Assembly: GCA_048264105.1 (NCBI GenBank) | Contig: JBLXDJ010000003.1 | Location: forward strand, 310,001 to 374,000 | DNA: 64,000 nucleotides | Origin: Oceanospirillum sp048264105 | Lineage (GTDB): Bacteria; Pseudomonadota; Gammaproteobacteria; Pseudomonadales; Halomonadaceae | Direction: 5' to 3' | Shown here: positions 44,433-53,979 of the stretch, piece by piece | Position numbering within the stretch: the stretch's first letter is position 1 | Layout of the letters: each line of letters begins with the position of its first letter | Program-made: the position numbers and the translations under genes | Notes under the pieces: model-generated | Database searches by the model: none | Seen by the model: the letters and a program-made list of their open reading frames with translations, nothing else | What the model was told of the DNA's origin: nothing

Positions 44433-44816
44433 ATGACCGAACAACCATCCGCCCACCAGCATGTGGTGGTACTGGGAGCCAGCCCTAAATCAGAACGCTA
44501 TTCCAATCAGGCTGTTCGGCTGCTGACAGAACACCAGCATCAGGTTACCGCGGTGAACCCCGCTTTTGATCAGATTGAACAGCAGCCCTGTGTTCACCAA
44601 CTGTCCGATATTAATCAGCCCGTCGATACGCTGTCGCTCTATCGCAATGCCTCGCAGCTGGCAGAGCAGGTTGATGAGATTATTCAGCTGAATCCCGGCC
44701 GCGTTATCTTCAATCCGGGAACAGAATCCTGGGAATTGCAGCAGGCTTTGACTCAGGCAGGTATCTCCTGGCAGGAAAGCTGTACACTGGTGATGCTGCG
44801 AAGTGGTCATTTCTGA
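44433..44816 (+). CDS. CoA-binding domain protein (YccU-like)
   Basis: A 127-residue single-domain protein with a Rossmann-like start, VVVLGASPKSERYSNQAVRLL, and the later FNPGTESWELQQAL, matching the small CoA_binding_2/YccU family. The family binds CoA or nucleotides; its cellular role is not known. AAGGAG lies seven bases before the ATG. It appears co-transcribed with the coiled-coil membrane protein gene upstream. Confidence 0.82.
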   Translation: MTEQPSAHQHVVVLGASPKSERYSNQAVRLLTEHQHQVTAVNPAFDQIEQQPCVHQLSDINQPVDTLSLYRNASQLAEQVDEIIQLNPGRVIFNPGTESWELQQALTQAGISWQESCTLVMLRSGHF

Positions 44817-44939
44817 CCTTCTCACAGCAACACCCGGTCATGCCGCAGGGATTCGGCTTTACGGGTAACAAAAACACTCATTAGCCCGCGCTTCTGATTA
44901 ACCGTGACACCAGCCCGAAAGCGATAATATAAGATCCCC

Positions 44940-46181
44940 ATGCAGACACATGCTCTTTCCCCGGAACGTCTTGCCGTTTTTGTTCCTTTTGCCAAACTTT
45001 CTGATGAACACCTGATCCTGCTCTGTCATCGCATCGAACTCTGCCGCCTGGACGAAGGTAAGGAATTAAGCCCCAAGGGTGATAATCGTACCGAAGAACT
45101 CTTTCTGTTAAGCGGCCGGGTCAGCATCTTTGGCGAAGACAGCAGCGAAATCACACTGTCTGCCGGTGATAACCGCAGCCGTTTCAGTCTGCTCAACCTT
45201 CGACCCAGCCCGAACCGCATTGTCTCTCAGACCCCGGTTGAATATTTCCTTATCGACAGCGAGCTGCTGCAGTCACTGCAGGCGGAATGCACCCATCCTT
45301 CTTTGCCTCTGACCGAAGTACTGGCGAACGACAACAGTCATCCTCTGGTTCTGCAGTTTTACCGCTCGTTACTGCAAAACCAGCTCTCTCTGCCGGCATT
45401 ACCGGAGGTCACGCAGAAGGTCAGCCAGATCATCGTTGATGAAGAACTCAACGTTGACCGCATGGCCTCACTCGTTGCCGCCGATGCCTCTGTGGCCGCC
45501 CGACTGCTCAAGCTTGCCAACAGCCCGCTTTACCGTGGCCGGGGCCAGATCAGCCAGCTATCAGAAGCGATTAAACGTCTGGGCCTTAACGCCACACGCC
45601 ATCTGGTACTCGCCTTTGCCCTACAGGACCAGCATCAGATTCCGGCGGCCAAATGGGTCAGAAAACGTCAGCTGCGTAGCTGGAAAGAGAGCATACAGCT
45701 GGCTGCGATCTGTTTCGTACTGGCGAAGAAGTGCACCCACATTCCGCCGGAAGAAGCGCTGCTGGCGGGTCTTCTGCACAATATCGGCGAGCTGCCCCTG
45801 ATTCAGTTTGCCGACAAGTATCCGGAACTGGCGAACGACCCGGACTATCTTGATCAGATCATGCAGGAGTCACGGGGGCAGGCAGGGGCGATGATTCTGC
45901 ACCGCTGGAATCTGCCGGTTTCTCTGATCACCGCCGTTCAGCACGTTGATACCTGGTTCTATGAACCGAATGCCACCGAAGCAACCCTGACGGATATTCT
46001 GATTCTGGCCCGGCTGCACAGCATCGCCATGAGCGACCGCTCTCCCTCTGCGCCATCGATCAGCCAGGTCCCCTCCTATGAAAAAATCGCACCCGGCCCT
46101 CTGACCAACCAGCAGCGGCTGGAGATTCTGGAGGATGCAAAAGACCAGATTATCGAAATCAGAAACCTGCTGAACCGATAG
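44940..46181 (+). CDS. cNMP-binding-like plus HDOD domain signalling protein
   Basis: A 413-residue protein. The N-terminal 115 residues resemble a cyclic-nucleotide-binding fold (FVPFAKLSDEHLILLCHRIE, ELFLLSGRVSIFGED) without an obvious phosphate-binding cassette, so nucleotide binding is doubtful. Residues about 145-350 are an HDOD domain (LPALPEVTQKVSQIIVDEEL, SVAARLLKLANSPLYRG, LLAGLLHNIGELPLIQFAD). HDOD proteins are HD-fold relatives lacking full catalytic residues and often act in signalling or motility. The ATG has a weak ribosome-binding site, 123 bases after the previous gene. Confidence 0.85.
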   Translation: MQTHALSPERLAVFVPFAKLSDEHLILLCHRIELCRLDEGKELSPKGDNRTEELFLLSGRVSIFGEDSSEITLSAGDNRSRFSLLNLRPSPNRIVSQTPVEYFLIDSELLQSLQAECTHPSLPLTEVLANDNSHPLVLQFYRSLLQNQLSLPALPEVTQKVSQIIVDEELNVDRMASLVAADASVAARLLKLANSPLYRGRGQISQLSEAIKRLGLNATRHLVLAFALQDQHQIPAAKWVRKRQLRSWKESIQLAAICFVLAKKCTHIPPEEALLAGLLHNIGELPLIQFADKYPELANDPDYLDQIMQESRGQAGAMILHRWNLPVSLITAVQHVDTWFYEPNATEATLTDILILARLHSIAMSDRSPSAPSISQVPSYEKIAPGPLTNQQRLEILEDAKDQIIEIRNLLNR

Positions 46182-46321
46182 TCTGTTATCCGGTATAAAA
46201 TCGACTTTTTCTCTTTTTGGGCATCTGCTCCACCGTACAGATGGGGTAAGATAGCCCCATCAATGATTTTTACATGCCGTCTTAAGGGACGCATGACTGC
46301 GGTATTATTAAGGAGTAGAGC

Positions 46322-46759
46322 GTGCGAGCACTGATTCAGCGGGTCGCCCGGGCAAAGGTTGAAGTTGATCAGCAGTGCATAGGTGAGATCGATAAAGGCC
46401 TGCTGGTCTTTATCGGCGTGGAAAAAGGTGACCGGGCAGAAGACGCCGACCGCCTCCTGAAAAAACTGCTAGCTTACCGGGTTTTCGCTGACGCGGATGA
46501 GAAGATGAATCTCAGTGTCACCGATGTCGAAGGTGGCCTGCTGTTGGTTTCCCAGTTCACCCTCGCCGCGAATACCCAAAAGGGTCTGAGACCCAGCTTC
46601 TCTTCGGCTGCACCACCGGCCGAAGGCGAGGAACTGTACAATTATTTTGTTGAGCAGGCCAAGAGCCTCCACCCGATCGTTGCAACCGGTCGTTTTGGTG
46701 CCGATATGAAGGTTGAGCTGTTAAATGACGGCCCCGTGACCTTCCTGCTGGAAACCTGA
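46322..46759 (+). CDS. dtd: D-aminoacyl-tRNA deacylase
   Basis: Hydrolyses D-amino acids mischarged on tRNA. The 145 residues match E. coli Dtd in length and carry both active-site signatures: SQFTLAANTQKGLRPSF and the C-terminal NDGPVTF with the GP cis dipeptide. Translation starts at GTG (MRALIQRVARAKVEV) after AAGGAG. The SDR gene follows after 28 bases in what looks like an operon. Confidence 0.96.
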   Translation: MRALIQRVARAKVEVDQQCIGEIDKGLLVFIGVEKGDRAEDADRLLKKLLAYRVFADADEKMNLSVTDVEGGLLLVSQFTLAANTQKGLRPSFSSAAPPAEGEELYNYFVEQAKSLHPIVATGRFGADMKVELLNDGPVTFLLET

Positions 46760-46787
46760 GCAACTCACTGACGCCAAAGGCAGAGAT

Positions 46788-47567
46788 ATGACACAACACT
46801 CCGCATCAAAAAAAGTAGCACTGGTTACCGGTGGAGGTCAGGGTATTGGCCGCGCGATCTGCCGCGGCTTACTGCATCAGGGCATGATTGTGGTCTGTGC
46901 CGATATCGACCTGGAAGCCGCCGACGAGACCGCCGCGCTTTATGCCGATCTGGGCACCATTAAAGCCTGCTCTCTGGATGTTGCCGATGAGCCCGTGGTT
47001 CAGGGTTGCATTCAGGAGATCATTGGTGAGTTTGGCCGACTGGATGTTCTGGTCAATAACGCAGGCCTGTCCACTCCCTTCAATGACCCGATTGAAGATC
47101 TTTCACTGGAAGACTGGCAGCGCTATCTGGATGTGAACCTGACCGGCGTTTTTCTGGTCAGCAAACATGCGGTTCCGTACCTGCGGGAACAACAGGGCAG
47201 TATTATCAATATCGGCTCTACCCGGGCCAATCAGTCTGAGCGGGATACCGAAGCCTACGCGGCAAGTAAAGGCGGTGTTATCTCCCTGACTCACTCGCTG
47301 GCGATCAGCTTAAGCGGCGAAGTTCGCGTTAACTGCATCAGTCCCGGCTGGATCGAGGTGGGCGACTGGCAGAAATCCCGTACCCGCATTGAACCGATTC
47401 ACTCGCCGTCCGATCTGGCCCAGCATCCTGTTGGCCGTATCGGCAAACCGGATGATGTTGCCTATATGGTCTGCTATCTGGCGACCGATGTAGCCGGTTT
47501 CATCACCGGCCAGAACTTTGTTATCGATGGCGGCATGGGCATCAAGATGTCCTATAACGACAGCTGA
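46788..47567 (+). CDS. Short-chain dehydrogenase/reductase
   Basis: A 259-residue classical SDR. The cofactor motif TGGGQGIGRAI, NNAG, the catalytic serine in INIGSTRANQ, and YAASK are all in register. A C-terminal GGMGI typical of FabG-like enzymes is present. An aspartate after the second strand (CADID) favours NAD over NADP. The substrate is not evident. It lies downstream of dtd and is closed by a terminator. Confidence 0.85.
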   Translation: MTQHSASKKVALVTGGGQGIGRAICRGLLHQGMIVVCADIDLEAADETAALYADLGTIKACSLDVADEPVVQGCIQEIIGEFGRLDVLVNNAGLSTPFNDPIEDLSLEDWQRYLDVNLTGVFLVSKHAVPYLREQQGSIINIGSTRANQSERDTEAYAASKGGVISLTHSLAISLSGEVRVNCISPGWIEVGDWQKSRTRIEPIHSPSDLAQHPVGRIGKPDDVAYMVCYLATDVAGFITGQNFVIDGGMGIKMSYNDS

Positions 47568-47597
47568 TTAAGCCGCAGTTAAGAGCGCAATAAACCC

Positions 47598-47632
47598 ACC
47601 AAAAGGGCGCTGATATCAGCGCCCTTTTTGGT
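47598..47632. terminator. Bidirectional terminator between the SDR gene and the ABC-F gene
   Basis: AAAAGGGCGCTGAT and ATCAGCGCCCTTTT form a long perfect palindrome; T runs lie on both strands. Confidence 0.87.
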
Positions 47633-47678
47633 AAACAATGCTCTGATCCCGTTCTCACAGGAACGAATGCTCAGCCGA

Positions 47679-49610
47679 TCAGATCTCCAGCTCAGCCTGA
47701 GCCTCTTCCAGCTCTTCCGACAGCAGCATCCACTCCTCCTCAATGGTTTCAGAAGCGGTACTGAGCTCACCCTGCTTTTTCAGCAGCACCTGCAGCCGGT
47801 CTTTATTTTCATCCTGATAAATTTCAGGTTCCGCCAGTTCCAGCTCGATCTTGCTGAGTTCGGCCTGCACCTTATCCAGTTCTGCTTCCAGCTTATCGAC
47901 CTTTTTCTTCAGCGGCCGCAGTTGCTCACGACGCTGAGCCGCCAGGCGGCGCTCTTCTTTCCGGTCCCGCTTCTCTTCGACAGGTGCTGCGGAGTCTGTA
48001 TCAGAGCCGTCACCCTGAGGCCCCCTCTGCAGCGCCAGCGTCCGGTTTTTCAGCCAGACATGGTAATCCTCCAGATCGCCCTCAAACGGCTGCACCGCAC
48101 CATCACACACCAGCCAGAACTCATCAACCGTATTACGCAGCATGTGCCGGTCGTGCGATACCAGAATGACGACACCGGGAAATTCCTGCAGAGCAAAGGT
48201 CAGTGCCAGACGCATCTCCAGATCCAGGTGGTTGGTCGGCTCATCGAGCAACAGGAGATTCGGCTTCTGCCAGGCGATCAGCGCCAGCGCAAGACGGGCT
48301 TTCTCGCCGCCGGAGAAGCGATTCACTTCCGTCTCCACATCATCACCCCGGAAGCCAAAGCCACCGAGGTAGTTGCGGATCTCCTGCTCGGACACCTTCG
48401 GCGACAGGCGCTGAATATGCAGCAGCGCCGAGGCTTTAAGATCCAGCGACTCCAGCTGATGCTGAGCAAAGTAGCCCACCTGCAGATTCTCACCCGGCGT
48501 GTAGATCCCGGAGACCACGGGCAGGTCGCCCACCAGCGTCTTAATAAGGGTCGATTTACCGGCACCGTTCGGCCCCAGAAGACCGACACGCATCCCCGGC
48601 AGCAGGGTGAAGTTCACCTGATTCAGAATCACACTGCTGTCGCCGTAACCGATATTGGCATCATCCATCACCAAAAGGGGTGACGAAGTCTTCTCGGTGC
48701 AGGGAATGGTGAACTGAAAGGGGGAATCCACATGGGCCGGAGCGATCTTCTCCATACGCTCCAGCTCTTTCACACGGCTCTGCGCCTGCTTGGCCTTGGA
48801 CGCCTTGGCTTTAAAACGACGGACAAAGTTTTCGATCTCGGCGATACGGGTCTGCTGCTTCTCAAACTGCGCCTGCTGTTGTGCCAGACGCTGCGCACGC
48901 ATCACCTCAAAGGCAGAATAGTTACCGCGATAGAGGTTAATTTTTTGCTGCTCAAAGTGGGCGATATGCTCCACCACACTATCCAGAAAATCCCGGTCGT
49001 GGGAGATCAGCAGCAAAGTGCCGGGGTACTGACGCAGCCAGTTTTCCAGCCACAGGGTCGCATCCAGATCCAGGTGGTTGGTGGGCTCATCGAGCAGCAG
49101 CAGATCCGACGGCATCAAAAGCGCCTGCGCCAGATTAAGACGGATACGCCAACCACCGGAGAAGGACTGTACCGGCTGCTGGGTCTGCTCCATAGTAAAA
49201 CCAAGACCTAACAGCAGCTGTTCTGCCCGGTTGGGAGCCGTGTAGCCATCCAGTGTCTCCAGCTCCGCGTGCAGCCGGGCGATAGCATGATTGTCACCCT
49301 CTGCTTCCGCTTTAGCCAGATCTTCCTGCACTTTGCGCAATGGCTTATCGCCGTCCAGAACATATTCCAGCGCGGTTTTATCCCGGGCATGAACTTCCTG
49401 CGCCATATGGGCGATACGTAACTGAGCCGGAATCAGCAGCTCACCGGCATCCTGATGCAACTCACCTAAAAGCAGTTTAAACAGACTGGACTTGCCGGCA
49501 CCGTTGGAGCCAACAACACCGATTCGCTGACCACGGTGGATAATCAGGGAGGTATTTTGCAGGAGAGAGAGACTTCCCCGTTGCAGGCTCAGGCCTTCTA
49601 ATGTAATCAT
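47679..49610 (-). CDS. ABC-F family ATPase, YheS type
   Basis: A 643-residue soluble protein with two ABC domains and no membrane segment. Walker A motifs are GSNGAGKSSLFKLLLG and GPNGAGKSTLIKTLVG; signatures are SFSGGWRIRLNLAQAL and RFSGGEKARLALAL; each is followed by LLLDEPTNHLDL. The C-terminal coiled coil (LDKVQAELSKIELELAEPEI) and linker fit the YheS subgroup. ABC-F proteins act on the ribosome in translation control or antibiotic protection. It is transcribed divergently from the TIGR02444 gene, an arrangement also common in Pseudomonas. Confidence 0.92.
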   Translation of the reverse strand: MITLEGLSLQRGSLSLLQNTSLIIHRGQRIGVVGSNGAGKSSLFKLLLGELHQDAGELLIPAQLRIAHMAQEVHARDKTALEYVLDGDKPLRKVQEDLAKAEAEGDNHAIARLHAELETLDGYTAPNRAEQLLLGLGFTMEQTQQPVQSFSGGWRIRLNLAQALLMPSDLLLLDEPTNHLDLDATLWLENWLRQYPGTLLLISHDRDFLDSVVEHIAHFEQQKINLYRGNYSAFEVMRAQRLAQQQAQFEKQQTRIAEIENFVRRFKAKASKAKQAQSRVKELERMEKIAPAHVDSPFQFTIPCTEKTSSPLLVMDDANIGYGDSSVILNQVNFTLLPGMRVGLLGPNGAGKSTLIKTLVGDLPVVSGIYTPGENLQVGYFAQHQLESLDLKASALLHIQRLSPKVSEQEIRNYLGGFGFRGDDVETEVNRFSGGEKARLALALIAWQKPNLLLLDEPTNHLDLEMRLALTFALQEFPGVVILVSHDRHMLRNTVDEFWLVCDGAVQPFEGDLEDYHVWLKNRTLALQRGPQGDGSDTDSAAPVEEKRDRKEERRLAAQRREQLRPLKKKVDKLEAELDKVQAELSKIELELAEPEIYQDENKDRLQVLLKKQGELSTASETIEEEWMLLSEELEEAQAELEI

Positions 49611-49708
49611 GTGATTTTACTGTCAAAAATTGTAGCGTGCGGGAATTGAAGCCTGGATCAGATCGCGCAAAACAAAAAGAATAATGATGAGCCCGGAGGC
49701 CGGCAACC

Positions 49709-50266
49709 ATGTCAGAACTTACCTTGGCGTATGATAACCCATTCTGGCGTTTTTCTACGAAACTCTATCGTCTTGAAAGTGTAGAGTCGGCCTGTATTTA
49801 CCTGCAGGACCATCAGGGCGTCATGGTTAATCAGCTGCTGTTCAGCTGCTGGCTGAGTACACAAAACGTCTGCTTCACCGATGACTGGCTAAAACAGGTT
49901 GAACCGGTTCTTGGCTGGCACAATCAGTTTGTGGTGCCGCTGCGCAAACAACGCCGCCACCTGAAACCGATGTCCGGTGTTGAACCTCATCTGAAAGAGA
50001 TGCGCGAACACCTGCTTAATGCCGAGCTGATCGCTGAACAACATGAACAGGCGCTGCTCTACCTGCTTTATTCGCTGAAAAAAGGCATCGAGACCTGTAC
50101 CGACCGGGAAACCGCCCTGCGCACCAACCTCCGCTTCACACTCAAAGACGCCAAAATGACCGCCACAGCTCAGCAACAGCTTAAAAACCTGCTGGCTCTG
50201 GTCGTTGATGAGGATATTGCTCAGACTATCATTATCGGTCTGTCCTCTGATCTGAGCGACAGCTAG
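49709..50266 (+). CDS. TIGR02444/DUF2390 family protein
   Basis: A 185-residue cytoplasmic protein starting MSELTLAYDNPFWRFSTKLY, with the family's helical body (ACIYLQDHQGVMVNQLLFSCWL). Its function is unknown. GGAGG lies upstream of the ATG. It is divergent from the ABC-F gene with about 98 bases between. Confidence 0.85.
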   Translation: MSELTLAYDNPFWRFSTKLYRLESVESACIYLQDHQGVMVNQLLFSCWLSTQNVCFTDDWLKQVEPVLGWHNQFVVPLRKQRRHLKPMSGVEPHLKEMREHLLNAELIAEQHEQALLYLLYSLKKGIETCTDRETALRTNLRFTLKDAKMTATAQQQLKNLLALVVDEDIAQTIIIGLSSDLSDS

Positions 50267-50309
50267 TTCAACGGTAATCCAAACAGAGATCAGCAGGGCA
50301 GCTATTGTT

Positions 50310-50858
50310 TTGAAACTCCTTATCAAATTACTTTTTGTTCTGGTTATCGGTGCCGTAATTGCTCCCTTGTTTATTAAAGGACCGGATGGTCAGCCGCTGA
50401 TAAAGGTTACCGATCTGGTGCCTGCCGAAATAATTCCCGCAAACCTGGCCGAATCCCTTAATGCCTTAACCGGTTCCTCTTCCGGGTCACATCAGACTCC
50501 TCCTGCCGGGACAACAAACGGATCGATTTATCGCTGGCAGGACGACAAAGGCCAGTGGCATTACAGTGATATCCCCCCTGCACACATTAAGAGCGAAAAT
50601 GTTACCCTAAAGCCTGTTAATACTGTTCCGGCACAACCGACAGAAACAGAGCATGACCGGAACGCTTTTTCTCAGAAAGAGTCCGACCAGAGAGTACAAA
50701 CAGACAACGGCCAGAAAAGTCCTCAGGATCTGCTCTCCGATCTTCAGGATGGTCTCTCGCCAACCGATGCCGCTGCTCTGCTGGAGCAGGCACAAAAAAC
50801 ACAACGCATTATTCAGGAGCGTCAGGCACAAATTGACGCTCTGATGCAGAACCAATAG
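50310..50858 (+). CDS. DUF4124-domain protein with N-terminal membrane anchor
   Basis: A 182-residue protein with an N-terminal hydrophobic segment (LLIKLLFVLVIGAVIAPLF), a short linker and a DUF4124 module around residues 74-105 (SIYRWQDDKGQWHYSDIPP). The C-terminal third is a glutamine-rich helix. DUF4124 proteins are envelope proteins of unknown role. The TTG start is preceded by AGGG at a rather long distance. Confidence 0.78.
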   Translation: MKLLIKLLFVLVIGAVIAPLFIKGPDGQPLIKVTDLVPAEIIPANLAESLNALTGSSSGSHQTPPAGTTNGSIYRWQDDKGQWHYSDIPPAHIKSENVTLKPVNTVPAQPTETEHDRNAFSQKESDQRVQTDNGQKSPQDLLSDLQDGLSPTDAAALLEQAQKTQRIIQERQAQIDALMQNQ

Positions 50859-50929
50859 CGAATGGACGGCCCGGTATCGTTGACACCATACCCCCGGACA
50901 ACAAACGCAGACCCCAATAAGGAGTTTTC

Positions 50930-51622
50930 ATGAAAAAAGCGCTACTCACCCTGACCCTCAGCAGCCTGCTGGCCGCCCCGGTTATGGCGGACACTACCCC
51001 AACGACTGAAGAGGATCGCCTGAGTTATAGCCTGGGTCTGATTATGGGCCAGCGTCTGAAACAGGAATTCACCAACCTGAACGTCGACATGATGGCGCAG
51101 GCCGTGAAAGACCTGTACGCCGACGGTGATCTGAAGATGACCGAAGCCGAAGTTAAAGAAACCATGCAGGCTTACCAGCAGAAGAAGATGCTGGAACAGC
51201 AGGAAGCTCAGGCTAAAGCCGCTGAAGCGAACCTGAAAGCCGGTCAGGATTTTCTGGCGGCGAACGGCAAGAAAAAAGGTGTTGTGACCACGGAATCCGG
51301 TCTGCAGTATCAGGTTCTGACCGCCGGTAACGGTGCAAAACCAGCCCTGACCGATCAGGTTAAAGTGCACTATGAAGGTAAGCTGCTAAACGGTGAAGTA
51401 TTCGACAGCTCTTACAAGCGTGGCGAGCCTGTGACCTTTGGTCTGAATCAGGTTATTCCGGGCTGGCAGGAAGGTCTGCAGCTGATGTCTGTGGGCAGCA
51501 AGTGGAAGATCTTCATTCCATCTGACCTGGCTTACGGCCCGGGCGGAACCGGTGGCCCGATCGGCCCGAACGAAACCCTGATCTTTGAAGTGGAACTGCT
51601 GGATATCAATCCGGAAGCTTAA
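50930..51622 (+). CDS. Periplasmic FKBP-type peptidyl-prolyl isomerase (FkpA/Mip-like)
   Basis: A 230-residue protein with signal peptide MKKALLTLTLSSLLAAPVMA, an N-terminal helical dimerisation domain (about 25-115: LGLIMGQRLKQEFTNL) and a C-terminal FKBP domain (VHYEGKLLNGEVFDSSYKRG, VIPGWQEGLQLMSVGSKWK, LAYGPGGTGGPIGPNETLIF). It matches FkpA/FklB/Mip chaperones that help periplasmic folding. AAGGAG lies six bases upstream. A strong terminator follows. Confidence 0.93.
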   Translation: MKKALLTLTLSSLLAAPVMADTTPTTEEDRLSYSLGLIMGQRLKQEFTNLNVDMMAQAVKDLYADGDLKMTEAEVKETMQAYQQKKMLEQQEAQAKAAEANLKAGQDFLAANGKKKGVVTTESGLQYQVLTAGNGAKPALTDQVKVHYEGKLLNGEVFDSSYKRGEPVTFGLNQVIPGWQEGLQLMSVGSKWKIFIPSDLAYGPGGTGGPIGPNETLIFEVELLDINPEA

Positions 51623-51646
51623 ACCTCTGATCTGAGGTTTAAACCT

Positions 51647-51687
51647 AAAAGCCCCGGACAAACACTTTGTTTGTCCGGGGCTTTTTT
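51647..51687 (+). terminator. Terminator after the FKBP gene
   Basis: AAAAGCCCCGGACAAAC and its complement form a 17-bp stem with a short loop and a T run. Confidence 0.88.
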
Positions 51688-51693
51688 ATGGCC

Positions 51694-51732
51694 AAAAAAA
51701 GAGCCGTAGCGGATAACCGCTACGGCTCTTTC
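51694..51732 (-). terminator. Terminator after typA
   Basis: AAAGAGCCGTAGCGG and its complement form a 15-bp stem, followed on the minus strand by a T run. It lies directly beside the opposing terminator of the FKBP gene. Confidence 0.85.
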
Positions 51733-51768
51733 GGCGCAGACTTCGGTTAAAACCGAAGCAGCAACTGC

Positions 51769-53589
51769 TTACTTATTCTTCGCGCGCTTACGCTCGTTTT
51801 CAGTCAGCAGTTTCTTACGAATACGGATCGATTCCGGTGTTACTTCTACCAGCTCGTCGTTTTCGATGAACTCCAGTGCCTGCTCCAGCGTGTGCTTGAT
51901 CGGCGGAGTCAGCGTCAGCGCTTCGTCAGTACCGGAAGCACGTACGTTGGTCAGCTGCTTACCTTTAGTCGGGTTAACCACCAGGTCGTTACTGCGGGAG
52001 TGAATGCCGATCACCTGACCTTCATACACTTCTGCACCATGACCCAGGAACAGACGACCACGATCCTGCAGGTTAAACAGGCCGTAAGACAGTGTCTTAC
52101 CTTTAACCATAGAAACCAGAACACCGTTCTGACGCTTGGCAACCTCGCCATCTTTAACCGTGTCGTAACGGTCAAATACGCTGGTCATGATGCCGGAACC
52201 AGACGTCAGCGTCAGGAACTGGCCACGGAAACCGATCAGACCACGGGAAGGAACAGTGAACTCAAGTTTCACACGACCTTTGCCGTCCGGCTCCATGTTA
52301 GTCAGCTCACCTTTACGCAGACCCATCTCTTCCATGATTGAACCCTGATGCTGATCTTCAACGTCGATCACAACATTTTCATAGGGTTCCATCATGATGC
52401 CGTCAACTTCCTTACGGATAACTTCCGGACGGGATACACCCATCTCGAAGCCTTCACGGCGCATGGTTTCAATCAGAACCGACAGGTGAAGTTCACCACG
52501 ACCGGAAACGATGAATTTATCCGGAGAGTCACCTTCAGCAACACGCAGCGCAACGTTGTGGATCAGTTCCTGATCCAGGCGCTCTTTGATGTTACGGGAG
52601 GTCACGTACTTACCTTCTTTACCGGCAAACGGAGAATCGTTCACCAGGAAGGTCATGCTTACGGTTGGCTCGTCAACGGTCAGAGGCGGCAGCGCTTCAA
52701 CCAGCTCAGGATCACACAGGGTGTCAGAGATGCTCAGGCCATCAATACCATTGATACAAACGATGTCGCCCGCATTCGCCAGATCCGTGTCAACACGATC
52801 CAGACCCATGTAGCCCTTAACGTTCAGAACCTTACCTTTACGCTCGTTACCGGCAATGTTCTTAACCACAACCTGCTGGCCTGGCTTCAGCTGACCACGG
52901 GTGATACGGCCGATACCGATAACACCTACGTAGCTGTCATAGTCCAGTGCAGAGATCTGCATCTGGAAAGCACCTTCAGGGTCAACATCCGGCTGAGGTA
53001 CACGATCAATGATCATGTCCAGCAGAGGCTTCATATCGTCAGCCATGTTCTCAGGATCATCACCGGCGATACCATTCAGTGCAGACGCGTATACAACCGG
53101 GAAGTCCAGCTGCTCGTCAGTCGCACCCAGGCTATCAAACAGATCAAATACCTGATCCATAACCCAGTCAGGACGAGAGCCCGGACGGTCGATCTTGTTG
53201 ATCACAACGATCGGCTTCAGGCCACGCTCAAACGCTTTCGAGGTTACGAAACGGGTCTGAGGCATAGGACCGTCCTGCGCATCAACCAGCAGCAGTACAC
53301 AGTCAACCATAGACAGAACACGTTCTACTTCACCACCGAAGTCAGCGTGCCCAGGAGTATCAACAATGTTGATCCGGTAATCTTCCCACTTGATTGCGGT
53401 GTTTTTCGCCAGAATGGTAATGCCGCGCTCTTTTTCCTGATCGTTGGAATCCATAACACGCTCGGAACCAACGTCTTTACGATCCAGCGTACCGGAGAAC
53501 TGAAGAAGAGAATCAACCAGAGTAGTTTTACCGTGGTCAACGTGCGCAATAATTGCGATATTGCGTAACTTATTGATATCTGAAGACAT
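51769..53589 (-). CDS. typA: Ribosome-associated GTPase TypA/BipA
   Basis: Translational GTPase of 606 residues, needed for growth at low temperature and under stress and involved in 50S assembly. The G domain contains AHVDHGKTTLVDSLL, RGITILAKNTAI, DTPGHADFGGEVERVL and NKIDRPGSRP. Domain II, the EF-G-like domains III and V, and the BipA-specific C-terminal domain (YEGQVIGIHSRSNDLVVNPTKG) follow. It is divergent from the PP-loop gene, which takes the place of thiI in the Pseudomonas order. Confidence 0.97.
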   Translation of the reverse strand: MSSDINKLRNIAIIAHVDHGKTTLVDSLLQFSGTLDRKDVGSERVMDSNDQEKERGITILAKNTAIKWEDYRINIVDTPGHADFGGEVERVLSMVDCVLLLVDAQDGPMPQTRFVTSKAFERGLKPIVVINKIDRPGSRPDWVMDQVFDLFDSLGATDEQLDFPVVYASALNGIAGDDPENMADDMKPLLDMIIDRVPQPDVDPEGAFQMQISALDYDSYVGVIGIGRITRGQLKPGQQVVVKNIAGNERKGKVLNVKGYMGLDRVDTDLANAGDIVCINGIDGLSISDTLCDPELVEALPPLTVDEPTVSMTFLVNDSPFAGKEGKYVTSRNIKERLDQELIHNVALRVAEGDSPDKFIVSGRGELHLSVLIETMRREGFEMGVSRPEVIRKEVDGIMMEPYENVVIDVEDQHQGSIMEEMGLRKGELTNMEPDGKGRVKLEFTVPSRGLIGFRGQFLTLTSGSGIMTSVFDRYDTVKDGEVAKRQNGVLVSMVKGKTLSYGLFNLQDRGRLFLGHGAEVYEGQVIGIHSRSNDLVVNPTKGKQLTNVRASGTDEALTLTPPIKHTLEQALEFIENDELVEVTPESIRIRKKLLTENERKRAKNK

Positions 53590-53979
53590 TCGGAGTATTT
53601 CGCCTGCTCAAAATAAGAGATCGGCCACACCAAACGATAGATAAACCCTAAAGCAAACCTAAAGAGCGAGCCCAGATCTCTGGAAGTTTTTGCTACCCGA
53701 AAGGCAGCAAAGTAAAAAATAAAAAGGTTGGAAATTGTACACACTTTACGGTTTCGGTTATATGAATTTCTTCGCCGGAACACGATATCCGCCGCATAAT
53801 GTCACCAAAGCCCGCTAACTTTTAAGAAAAACAACCGCTTACGAATACACGCAACAACAGCGGCAGCCTCAGCGGGTAAAAAGTCGCTATTTTAACTTTC
53901 TATCTCGTCACGATTCGGTAAAATCCAGCCTTTTTTGTCGCTTACGACATTTTACTGCTGCTTTAAAAACGGGTGAGAC
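53590..53979. other. Divergent typA/PP-loop gene intergenic region
   Basis: These 390 bases hold the promoters of both neighbours. I see AT-rich stretches but no clear palindrome, terminator or small gene. Confidence 0.5.
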
